Part shown: positions 1 to 7,383 of the stretch, in pieces | Layout of the letters: each line of letters starts with the position of its first letter | How positions within the stretch are numbered: position 1 is the stretch's first letter | Translations under genes and position numbers: made by a program | Notes under the pieces: model-generated | The model's input: the letters and a program-made list of their open reading frames with translations, nothing else | Databases searched by the model: none | Told to the model about the DNA's origin: nothing | NCBI GenBank assembly: GCA_039191605.1 | Contig: JBCCXL010000023.1 | Span: forward strand, 1 to 64,000 | DNA: 64,000 nucleotides | Source of the DNA: JBCCXL01 sp039191605 | GTDB lineage: Bacteria; Acidobacteriota; Thermoanaerobaculia; Multivoradales; JAHZIX01 | Reading direction: 5' to 3'

Positions 1-256
1 GCTGTGTTTTCGTCTGGGCCGGTACCGTCTTGTATAACGTTGTGGCGTCGGCTCTGCGTTTCCTCTTGGAGGCCGCCGTGCCGACGAAACTTTCAAGGTA
101 TTGGGTCTGAAGCGGTGATATCCGGTGGTGTGGAAGAGGAAGGCCAGGCGTTTCCCAGCCTTCCCTATCCCGATTCCTGTCGTGTCCTATCTGGGCTCGA
201 GGGCCTCTTCGACCCTTGCGGGGCCATTTTGGATCGCCCTCAAGCCTAGACGAGGC
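1..256. other. No gene recognised (window edge)
   Basis: No frame here has the look of a protein: the reading frames are short, Arg/Ser-rich and lack a ribosome binding site. It lies downstream of the secreted-protein gene on the minus strand. I saw no convincing terminator. Confidence 0.5.
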
Positions 257-781
257 TCAGTTGGGCTCGGCGACGGAGTAGGAGAAGCCCTCCACCGGAT
301 ATCCGAGGACGTCCTCGAGGTCTCCGCGCAGAGACTCCACGGCGTCCCGCAGCTCCCAGTCGACATCCCACTCGTCGATGGCGGTGGCGTTGAAGTGGTC
401 ACCGCAGGAACCGTAGCCTTCGGACGGAGGCTCGACGTTGACGCCGCACTGGATCGCGCCGGCGGAGTCGAGGATCACGCCGAGGGTGCCGCTAGAAGAG
501 CCCTGACCGCCGTCGTTCACCGCAATGCGGGTGGGGTAGGGGTGGTCGACGGGGAAGTCGTGCAGGGTCTTGGCGCAGGTGCAGTTGGGCGGAGCGTTGT
601 TCGGGCAGGTGGAGGAGGAGACGTACTTGATCGACCAGCTTCCCGGACCGGTGGGGCAGGTCAGCACCCAGAGATAGATGCCGGTGCCGTAATGCACCGG
701 TCCAGCGCTGAGCTGTTGCGGGACGACCATGCCGAGACAGAGGACAGCGGCGGCGGCGATGCTGAGAAGACGTGAGGACAT
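257..781 (-). CDS. Small secreted cysteine-containing protein of unknown function
   Basis: The 174-residue product starts with a clear signal peptide (a short basic start, then a hydrophobic AAAAVLCLGMVV stretch ending near LSAGP). The mature part has about six cysteines, including a cluster in PPNCTCAK around residue 70, which suggests disulfides in the periplasm or outside the cell. I do not recognise a family. The ATG is preceded by TAGGAG a few bases upstream. That site sits in a small inverted repeat (CTCC-TTA-GGAG), so it could be partly hidden in the mRNA. Four 19-bp palindromic repeats lie about 60 bp upstream (843-918). The gene appears to be transcribed alone, since the next gene upstream ends in a terminator. 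Confidence 0.6.
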   Translation of the reverse strand: MSSRLLSIAAAAVLCLGMVVPQQLSAGPVHYGTGIYLWVLTCPTGPGSWSIKYVSSSTCPNNAPPNCTCAKTLHDFPVDHPYPTRIAVNDGGQGSSSGTLGVILDSAGAIQCGVNVEPPSEGYGSCGDHFNATAIDEWDVDWELRDAVESLRGDLEDVLGYPVEGFSYSVAEPN

Positions 782-842
782 GGGATTCTCCTAAGGAGTA
801 ACAATTGAGAGACGTCCATTCCCATCCGGTCTTTACAGCGGC

Positions 843-918
843 ATCCAGGCCGTGGAGCAATATCCAGGCTGTGGAGGGATATCCGAGCTGTGGAGAGCGA
901 TCCAGTTTCTGGAGAAGC
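843..918. repeat. Four tandem 19-bp palindromic units upstream of a secreted-protein gene
   Basis: The units start at 843, 862, 881 and 900 with an exact 19-bp period. Each holds an inverted repeat of the form TCCA-N5-TGGA (TCCAGGCCGTGGA, TCCAGGCTGTGGA, TCCGAGCTGTGGA, and the perfect TCCAGTTTCTGGA). A head-to-tail array of near-palindromes 60 bp upstream of a start codon looks like a multi-operator site for a dimeric regulator. That role is inference. Confidence 0.7.
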
Positions 919-1053
919 TGGGTAAGACAGATGTGCGGGAAGTCTCAAGTGCGTGAGTGCTAAAAATTTATTAAAGAAAGTGCGATAGCAATAATCTTGT
1001 CCACCTTGTCGCTTTGTTGGCCTCGAGACTTTGGGTTGAACCTCTCGCATACG

Positions 1054-1086
1054 GAAAAAAGCCCCGGCGGAAATCTCCGCCGGGGG
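1054..1086 (-). terminator. Rho-independent terminator of the RiPP-like operon
   Basis: On the minus strand an 11-bp GC-rich stem (CCCCGGCGGA paired with TCCGCCGGGG around an AAT-type loop) is followed by six T residues. It lies about 155 bp past the stop codon of the TPR protein gene and closes that operon. Confidence 0.85.
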
Positions 1087-1239
1087 CGCGTTCAGCAGGC
1101 TTGGGGGGGCGCTGCTGAGACGTAGGGGTTTTGAAGGGACCTCGCCGGGCTGTGAGCCGATGGGTTGGGGAGGCCGCTGGCTGGTGGAGTGCCGGTCGTT
1201 GGGCTAGCAGATCGGCGCAATTCCGGGCGATGGGGCCGG

Positions 1240-3237
1240 CTAGGCCGCGAGAAGAGTCTGGATCCGCTCCTCGACTTCGCCTCGATCCTCCGCCTCGGCA
1301 GGGCTGAGCTGCAGATAAGCGCGGAGATCTTCGATCGCCTCTACCGTGCGGCCGAGGTCCTGGCGGGCCACGGAGCGGTTGAAGTAGAGCTCGGCATGTT
1401 CGGGGTTGAGGTCGATGGCCCGGTCGAGATCCTGGAGGGAGAGCTCCAGCTCTCCGAGCTGGTAGAGCACCACGGCGCGGCTGCCGAGGGTGTCCCACTG
1501 CTCCGGATCGAGAGCCAGAGCGTGGTCATAATCGCTGCGGGCGAGATCGAGCTGCTCGACCCCTTCGAAGGCCTGACCTCGGCCCACCGCAGCCAGCAGG
1601 TTGTTGGGATCGAGGTCGAGACCTCGAGAATAGGCCTGGATCGCCGCTTCGAATTGCCCTACCTGTCGATAGCACTGGCCGAGGTTCGTCCACACTTCCA
1701 CGTAGGGCGGACTGAGCTCGATGGCCCGGTGATAGTCGGCGATGGCCTCTTCGTAGCGTCCCTGGCGGAGGTAGAGGGAGCCGCGCTCGTTGTGGTACTC
1801 CGAGTAGTTCGGGTCCATCTCCATGGCCTTGGAGTAATACCGAATCGCTTCATCCGTATTGCTCATCGCAGAATGAACCTGTCCGATGTTGTAGAGCAAC
1901 ACCGAGCGGTGGAGCTTGTGCTGCTCACCACTGAGGTGCTCCTCTAGCTGGTCAAATCCATCGCGACAGAGTTCAATAGCTTCCTGATATCTACCTTGGA
2001 AATGACGAACTAGTGCGAGTCCGTTGCGATTGAATACGTAGTAGAAGTGGTAGTCGTGATCACTTAACGTAGCTCTGGCTGCCTCTAAGTTAATGAGTCC
2101 ATCCTCTAAATACTGCTCCCCCTTATCGAGATCCTTTACCTCGAGGAAGCGTACATAGAGCATCGACATGAGGTAGTAGAGCTGCGCCCTTTTCGACTGA
2201 TCTAGATCCTGGTCGTCCAGGATTTTGCTTTCTTCGATCAATGCTGCGGCTTGTTCACCTTGTTGAAGGCCAACATTAGACATGAACATCTTGATCAGAA
2301 GCGCCCAACGCAGCTCCTGGTTCTGCTGCCCAAAGGTGTCAAAATTTCTCCAGGCGCGGTAACCATAGACAAGCGCGTCTTCGTAGAAGCCAAGGGAGTT
2401 GAAGACCTCTAGGCATCGACATTCAAGCCGGAAGACGGCCCTCTCATTGCCCGCTTCTTTGTAGAGTCTGAGAATTCGAGGACCAAATATTTCTACGGCA
2501 TCTAGATCATCACCGACGAGTTTCTCCAGTTCACGGGCTTCGGTGTCGAGCTGAAGGCGATCGGTTTGTCGGGGAGGAATCATTTGATCCAGCGTTTTGG
2601 GCTGGGTGTTTAGGTGACGCAGAATGATTTGCCCGTCCTCGAACTGAGCGCTGACACTTTCCTCGGATCCTTTTTTTATCAGCAGAAGGAGGTGCACGTG
2701 GCTTCCCCTGCGGCGCACCAACTCCGAGAAGAAGCGTTGACCAATATGACTGGCATGATGATAATTCTGCGCGACTACAAGGAGAGGCTTCCCTTGAAAT
2801 CGAAGCGTAGTATAGGTTTCGATTAAGTCGACTAGACCGTTAACTACGCGGTAAGCACGGTCTGCAGGATAATTTCGAACTTTCTCTTCGGGCGGAGCCA
2901 GATCCGTTAGAGTTTGATGTCGAACACCAAGCTTCTTCTTATGCTTCGGCACGACGTAGGCTAATTCCGTTGAATACTGAGCTAATTGGGGAGAGGGCTG
3001 CTCGATTAGGTATTCGACGATCGTTTCAAAGAGTTCCCTGAGGCCAGCCCACGGGCCACCGTGTTCAAAATCGGCATCGATGGTGACTGAGGCTGAACTA
3101 TCGGTTGACCTTGTATATTCCCTTGTCAGGCCAGGTATGGACGGAGAGGAACTCCCTACGACTATGTGGACAGGGTGACTAGTAGGGCGAAGACCGTTAG
3201 TGTCGGGTACGTTGTCGATGCTGATTTTTTCAATCAT
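1240..3237 (-). CDS. TPR protein with a degenerate STAND/AAA-like N-terminal region, last gene of the RiPP-like operon
   Basis: The 665-residue product ends in about six tetratricopeptide repeats (from about residue 435; typical pieces are EAIADYHRAIELSP and EAIQAYSRGLDLDP), normally a protein-protein interaction scaffold. The first 200 residues resemble a STAND-type ATPase: KPLLVVAQNYHHASHIGQRFF (about 150-170) sits where a Walker B strand and sensor helix would be. The acidic pair is replaced by AQ and no Walker A (GxxxxGK[ST]) is visible, so it is probably a non-hydrolysing pseudo-ATPase. No signal peptide, hence cytoplasmic. The start overlaps the stop of the M50 gene by 4 bases (ATGA), so the two are translationally coupled. 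The TPR half (1240 to about 1860) is GC-rich while the rest is AT-richer, suggesting a chimeric gene. Substrate and partner are unknown. Confidence 0.75.
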   Translation of the reverse strand: MIEKISIDNVPDTNGLRPTSHPVHIVVGSSSPSIPGLTREYTRSTDSSASVTIDADFEHGGPWAGLRELFETIVEYLIEQPSPQLAQYSTELAYVVPKHKKKLGVRHQTLTDLAPPEEKVRNYPADRAYRVVNGLVDLIETYTTLRFQGKPLLVVAQNYHHASHIGQRFFSELVRRRGSHVHLLLLIKKGSEESVSAQFEDGQIILRHLNTQPKTLDQMIPPRQTDRLQLDTEARELEKLVGDDLDAVEIFGPRILRLYKEAGNERAVFRLECRCLEVFNSLGFYEDALVYGYRAWRNFDTFGQQNQELRWALLIKMFMSNVGLQQGEQAAALIEESKILDDQDLDQSKRAQLYYLMSMLYVRFLEVKDLDKGEQYLEDGLINLEAARATLSDHDYHFYYVFNRNGLALVRHFQGRYQEAIELCRDGFDQLEEHLSGEQHKLHRSVLLYNIGQVHSAMSNTDEAIRYYSKAMEMDPNYSEYHNERGSLYLRQGRYEEAIADYHRAIELSPPYVEVWTNLGQCYRQVGQFEAAIQAYSRGLDLDPNNLLAAVGRGQAFEGVEQLDLARSDYDHALALDPEQWDTLGSRAVVLYQLGELELSLQDLDRAIDLNPEHAELYFNRSVARQDLGRTVEAIEDLRAYLQLSPAEAEDRGEVEERIQTLLAA

Positions 3238-4487
3238 CCGATGTGACTCCGTTTCGTGAGCAGGCTTCGGATCCAGGCAATCATCCCTGCGAGAAACAGA
3301 GTCGCAGAGAGCGCTGAGATGAGGGCGGCGTCCAGGAAGGTGATGATGTCTTCTTTGGGGCCCTGCCGCAGGTTGCTCGTGACGACGCCCAGATACTCGA
3401 TGAACAGCGGTATGGATATGAAGATCAAGAATCCAAGAGCCATGATCCGGCTGAGTAGCCAGAAGCCAGCATAGAACTTAATGACTTGTAGTTCTCTTTT
3501 CGGGATGTGTGATTGATCTGAGGTTCTCCACCAATTCATTTTGCGGAGAGGTGGAAACAGTTGAGCCGCCAAGTTCTTCAAGTAGTTTGTTGTGTCATTC
3601 ATCAGGTCTTTGCAGTCGAGCGCAGTAGTGAAGACGTAGTAAAGGTCAGTTCTTAGGAAAAACAAGAGTTGCCACAGAATCTGTAGTACATAGACGATAA
3701 AGAGTGCACGGAGCATCTCTGATGCCAGAGTTGGCAGGGTTAGCCATTCTGAATGTTCAGCGTAGAAGATGAAGAGGAGCAACGAGGCCGAGACTAGGTC
3801 AATGATCGGCCCTGCTAGCATAGGGAGGAACCGTTTATGTCTTGGTACCGCCCATAGACCTGTTAAGTCAGTTTCCGCTACGATGACCCACATACGGTTC
3901 CCAATGCCGAGCCGAGAGTTCACTCCGACTGCCTTTGCAGCGATTAAGTGCCCCATTTCGTGAATGAAGACCGTAAAGAGGCTAGAAACTATGATGGCGA
4001 CAAGCTTGATTGTGATGTATTGATCGAAAATTAGAGCTCGGTACCCTGGAACGATTGACGGTTCACGGAAAGCAAGAGCTAGTGCGGTTAGGGTCAAGAG
4101 GGCGTAGAACGTTAGGGCAGGAATACCAAATAGGATAGAGGCAGTCGACTGGGGAATACTCTCAAAGTGATAATTGGCGTTTGGCTCAATTTGATGCTCA
4201 CTGGTTTTTTCGGAGCCGGCGGGTACGAGGAAGCCTTGCTGCGCAAGAGAGTCGAGAAAGTCTTCTAGGTCCGGGTTCTCGCCGTGGCGCTGCTGATATA
4301 AGTGGCGCGTTTGCCCGATCGTTTTACCGGTCGATAAGTCGTCTAGGATCTCTACAGCCTCTAGTGGCAGTGCTAGATAGGTTCCCGTGTCTTGTCGTCC
4401 AATAATTACCTCGCCATGACTTTCCTGGCGGCTAAACGGAAAGACCTGAACTGCCTTATCGTCGGAGAACTGTTGTTGGTTCTGCAT
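3234..4487 (-). CDS. Membrane M50-type zinc metalloprotease with N-terminal PqqD/RRE-like domain
   Basis: Residues about 20-95 look like a PqqD-type winged-helix fold, the RiPP precursor recognition element: a short beta region (EVIIGRQDTGTYLAL) then helices (AVEILDDL, LEDFLDSLAQQGFLV). The rest is a polytopic membrane protein with HEMGH at 176-180 (HExxH zinc site) inside a hydrophobic helix. RTDLYYV (279-285) matches the third-ligand region of the 'peptide zinc metalloprotease' branch of M50, as in Bacillus YydH. Family knowledge suggests leader recognition plus proteolysis in the membrane; that it processes the adjacent 34-residue peptide is inference. Its ribosome binding site is weak, unlike that of the peptide gene upstream, and a stable hairpin separates the two. 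It overlaps the TPR gene by 4 bases. Base composition is low in GC for this genome. Confidence 0.8.
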   Translation of the reverse strand: MQNQQQFSDDKAVQVFPFSRQESHGEVIIGRQDTGTYLALPLEAVEILDDLSTGKTIGQTRHLYQQRHGENPDLEDFLDSLAQQGFLVPAGSEKTSEHQIEPNANYHFESIPQSTASILFGIPALTFYALLTLTALALAFREPSIVPGYRALIFDQYITIKLVAIIVSSLFTVFIHEMGHLIAAKAVGVNSRLGIGNRMWVIVAETDLTGLWAVPRHKRFLPMLAGPIIDLVSASLLLFIFYAEHSEWLTLPTLASEMLRALFIVYVLQILWQLLFFLRTDLYYVFTTALDCKDLMNDTTNYLKNLAAQLFPPLRKMNWWRTSDQSHIPKRELQVIKFYAGFWLLSRIMALGFLIFISIPLFIEYLGVVTSNLRQGPKEDIITFLDAALISALSATLFLAGMIAWIRSLLTKRSHIG

Positions 4488-4522
4488 TATGAAGGTCGAA
4501 GCATCATGGGTTGATAGGGGCT

Positions 4523-4571
4523 GCCCACGGGCGAAGTTATTGATCGATGCTGATCATCTTCGCCCGCGGGC
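4523..4571 (-). promoter_or_regulatory. Intercistronic stem-loop between peptide gene and protease gene
   Basis: GCCC-A-CGGGCGAAG pairs with CTTCGCCCG-C-GGGC (13 base pairs with one mismatch), and the loop contains a second small inverted repeat (TGATC/GATCA). There is no T tract, so it is not a standard terminator. Such hairpins commonly protect the 3' end of an abundant upstream message or attenuate downstream expression, which would give more peptide than protease. Role inferred. Confidence 0.6.
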
Positions 4572-4588
4572 TGGCCTGCGGACTAGGC

Positions 4589-4693
4589 TTATTCAAACCC
4601 TCCGCTGCAAGGCGGGATGAACGGGCAACCGCAGAAGTAAGCGGCCGCTGTGGTCTTGACGGTCTCGACCTTTCGAATGGTCAATTTCTTCAT
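4589..4693 (-). CDS. 34-residue cysteine-rich precursor peptide of a RiPP-like system
   Basis: The ATG at 4693 is preceded by AGGAGG with a 7-base gap, the strongest ribosome binding site of the operon. The frame can be opened upstream to 4789, but only with an unrelated extension and no binding site. The product begins with a basic, Thr/Val-rich leader-like segment (KKLTIRKVETVK) followed by TTAAAY, then a compact tail CGCPFIPPCSGGFE with cysteines at 21, 23 and 29 and two prolines between the last two. Leader plus Cys-rich core, small size, strong translation and a neighbouring RRE-protease all point to a ribosomally made, processed peptide. No lanthipeptide, YcaO, radical-SAM or other known modifying enzyme is in the operon, so the mature structure (disulfide, thioether or just cleavage) cannot be told. 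It lies 71 bp after the permease gene. Confidence 0.75.
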   Translation of the reverse strand: MKKLTIRKVETVKTTAAAYFCGCPFIPPCSGGFE

Positions 4694-4764
4694 GGTATTC
4701 ACCTCCTCTCGTAAAGTATTTCGGCCTCCAAAGGACCGATTTTTTGATCTGTTAGTGAGGCGGG

Positions 4765-7212
4765 TTATCCGTTGCGCAGGATTCGCCACGGGTCGATTCG
4801 TAGTGCTCGCTTTATTGGACCGGCGTATCCCGCGATGCCTAGACTGAGCAGTAGCAGCGGTAGGCAGATATACACCGCCGGAGGGATCTTTCCTGCGTCG
4901 TACAGTAGGCCTCTCAGGCTGTGGCCTGCCAGGACAAGGCCGATGGTTCCTATGGCAAGGCCCAACAGGATGACTCCGAGCCCGCGTGCTGTCGTCGTCC
5001 TGAGGACTCGGTACTTAGGAGCTCCAAGAGCCATCCGGATGCCAATTTCCCGAGTTCTCCAGCGGACCTCTGCTGCTGCGAGACTGTGTACCCCGAGGCC
5101 TGCCAGAAAGAGGGTCATCAGGGCTAAAGCGGTGAGGAGGCCCGTGCTCAATCGCTCTGCCCAAAGAGCTTGGGCAAAGCGAGTTTCGATGCTTACGACT
5201 TCATCCAGGGGGAGAGTCGGATCATGAGTTTCTATGATCTTTCGCAGGCTGGCAGCGTTGAAGTTGGGGTCCCCGATATGAACATGCAAGGTGAACCGTG
5301 GCGTCGGTTGGCTGCTTTGGGGAAGATAGAGAAAAGGAGGAGGGGGCTGATCTAGGGCCATGATGGCGCTGCTTGCGGCGACTCCAAGGACTGTCCGCGC
5401 ATTGGAATCGCTATCGATCATCAAGCTTTGTCCGAGTGCTGGCTCTTCGCCGAAGAGGCTCTGAGCGAGAACGCTGGAGATTATGACCCCTTGCTGATCG
5501 AAGGCCTCGCTGCCAGAGAAGTCAGTTCCGGATTCGAGGCGAATTCCTACCGCTTGAAAGAAACCTTGACTGATTGAGCTCGAGCCCGCCAAGACTGCTT
5601 CCTCGCTAGAGGATCCAGATACGCGGACCTCCCGCCAAACCCGGAAGCCGCCGAGCACGGAGTTTTCGGCGATAGCGACTTGCCGTACTCCTGGAAGCTG
5701 CTCGATTTGTTGGCGTAAGCTGTGTTGACGATCGGCGAGCTGCCCCCCCTGGAGTTGATGCTCCTGAAAGTCGAAAGTCGCCAACAGGAGTCCTTCAGAG
5801 TGAAAACCAGGATCGATCTGCTGCTGCTGTAATAAGTCACTGAGGAAGACAGCGGCTAAGCCTAGGATCACGGTGGAGAGAGCGACTTGGACCAGGATGG
5901 GCCCTCTCGCCATGAGACTGCGGTGAACTCCGAACGAAGGGCGATAGGTTGGTTCCTGCTTCAAAAGGTCTGCAGGCTGTTGTTTGAGAACTCGCCGGTA
6001 GGGGCCGAGACTGGCCAAGATCCCAACGATGCAGGTGAGGCATATTCCGAACAGGAGAACCGGGATCGATAGGCCTTCGCTAAGGATCCTCTCGTCCATA
6101 TAGGAGGGGCGAAGATTCCACAGTAGTTCTCTCAAAGTGAGAGCCAAGAGAAGCCCTAGTCCCCCCCCAACGAGGGCGAGAGCAAAGCTATTGAGGGCTA
6201 CTTGTCGGGCTAAGTGACGCGGTGGAGCACCGAGAGCGAGGCGAAGAGCGTTCTGCGTAACGTTTTCTTGCGCCTTGACGGCAAGAAGGGTTGCAACATT
6301 GAGTCCCGCAATCAGTAAGAGGGCGAGAGTAATAGCGAGTAGTGAAAGACCAGCGCGGCGTACCTTCTGTTGAAAGACTGAGGTGGAGGGTGAGTCCAGG
6401 ATTCTTGCGCTGAGAAGCCAATCCTGGGCAAGTAGGCCTTGCGGAGTGATCAGCCGTCGTTGGAGAGCTTCCAGCTCCGCCTGTAGAGCTCGGGGAGTCG
6501 AACTCGACTCGAGGCGGCCAAAGACGTTGAGGAAGCGAGCATTGGGTTGCTCCACGAGCTGTGGCGCAACGAATACTTTGCGGTACTGGGATAAGGGAAC
6601 CCAGAAGTCTGAAGGGTTCAGTAGGTTGCTGCCGCTGAAGCCTTTAGGCGCAACTCCACAGATCAGAAAGTCGTGACCGTTCAGCTGAATCGTGCTGCCG
6701 AGAATCTCGGGGCGCCCGTCGAAGAATTGGCGCCAAACGGAATGAGAGAGGACGATGACAGGCGCGTCTGCACCGATGTGGTCTTCGTTGGCTGAGAAGG
6801 GGCGTCCTTGCTCTATGGTGGTTCCTGCGACGGAGAAGTAGTCGGCTGTGACCATTTCACCTGCTAGGCGTCGATTCCCGTCAGCGAATTCCAGTCGCCC
6901 AGAAACGAATTGGCTAGCGGCGAGGGATGAGAGGGTCGCAGATTCAGCTGCGAGAAGTTGGAAGTCTTCAAGGGAGAGCGGTTGAGTAGAAGGACCCTGA
7001 ACGACGATCCCAGGTGTTGTTCGGTGACTCAGAACCGCTATCTCTTCAGGGTTCTGAAACGATGTCAGGGGTTGAAAGACAAGGAGTTCGAGATACGAGA
7101 AGACGGTTGTAGCAAAGCCAATTCCAAGCGCCAATGTGAAAACGATGGTCAGCGAGTTGAAGTGCTTCCCGAGACGTTGACGTGGAGAGTGAAGTGGAAA
7201 TGAACTAGACAC
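4765..7212 (-). CDS. ADOP-type duplicated MacB/FtsX permease without ATPase partner
   Basis: The product of about 815 residues has two copies of the MacB-periplasmic plus FtsX layout: N-terminal helix (FTLALGIGFATTVFSYLEL), a large extracytoplasmic domain (LSHSVWRQFFDGRPEILGSTI), three helices mid-protein, a second extracytoplasmic domain, then C-terminal helices with the FtsX signature RTREIGIRMALGAP. This is the architecture called acidobacterial duplicated orphan permease. No ABC ATPase gene is adjacent, as usual for this family. I chose the GTG at 7212 because AGAGGAACT precedes it; a TTG at 7236 would add eight residues. It is the first gene of the operon, about 60 bp after the predicted transcription start. 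Export of, or self-protection against, the downstream peptide is plausible but inferred. Confidence 0.85.
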   Translation of the reverse strand: MSSSFPLHSPRQRLGKHFNSLTIVFTLALGIGFATTVFSYLELLVFQPLTSFQNPEEIAVLSHRTTPGIVVQGPSTQPLSLEDFQLLAAESATLSSLAASQFVSGRLEFADGNRRLAGEMVTADYFSVAGTTIEQGRPFSANEDHIGADAPVIVLSHSVWRQFFDGRPEILGSTIQLNGHDFLICGVAPKGFSGSNLLNPSDFWVPLSQYRKVFVAPQLVEQPNARFLNVFGRLESSSTPRALQAELEALQRRLITPQGLLAQDWLLSARILDSPSTSVFQQKVRRAGLSLLAITLALLLIAGLNVATLLAVKAQENVTQNALRLALGAPPRHLARQVALNSFALALVGGGLGLLLALTLRELLWNLRPSYMDERILSEGLSIPVLLFGICLTCIVGILASLGPYRRVLKQQPADLLKQEPTYRPSFGVHRSLMARGPILVQVALSTVILGLAAVFLSDLLQQQQIDPGFHSEGLLLATFDFQEHQLQGGQLADRQHSLRQQIEQLPGVRQVAIAENSVLGGFRVWREVRVSGSSSEEAVLAGSSSISQGFFQAVGIRLESGTDFSGSEAFDQQGVIISSVLAQSLFGEEPALGQSLMIDSDSNARTVLGVAASSAIMALDQPPPPFLYLPQSSQPTPRFTLHVHIGDPNFNAASLRKIIETHDPTLPLDEVVSIETRFAQALWAERLSTGLLTALALMTLFLAGLGVHSLAAAEVRWRTREIGIRMALGAPKYRVLRTTTARGLGVILLGLAIGTIGLVLAGHSLRGLLYDAGKIPPAVYICLPLLLLSLGIAGYAGPIKRALRIDPWRILRNG

Positions 7213-7278
7213 AGTTCCTCTAAGGCTTTCGAGCAAGCTGATTCAGGAGGCGGGATGAAGTCTCTTGAAGACGCGTGA

Positions 7279-7307
7279 ATATTATTTTGCAATAAATGCG
7301 ATGTCAA
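7279..7307 (-). promoter_or_regulatory. Near-consensus sigma-70 promoter of the RiPP-like operon
   Basis: Read on the minus strand: TTGACA, a 17-base spacer, then TAATAT. Both boxes match the housekeeping consensus almost perfectly and lie in an AT-rich pocket (about 7270-7345). Transcription would start near 7272, giving a leader of about 60 bases before the permease start. Confidence 0.75.
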
Positions 7308-7383
7308 TGATTATCTAACTTTTTATATTTATAAAATATTGGAAATCAAGAGTGAATCCCAAGCCCTTAGGCTTGAGAGCCAA

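Noticed and set aside
843..918. CRISPR array
   Set aside because: Units are directly abutting with no spacers, and the period is only 19 bp.
4694..4789. Longer form of the small peptide (66 residues)
   Set aside because: The strong AGGAGG site places the start at 4693; the extension overlaps the end of the permease gene and has no binding site.
4765..7212. MacB-type exporter with missing ATPase as a broken gene
   Set aside because: The duplicated permease layout is complete and matches the ADOP family, which normally has no adjacent ATPase.
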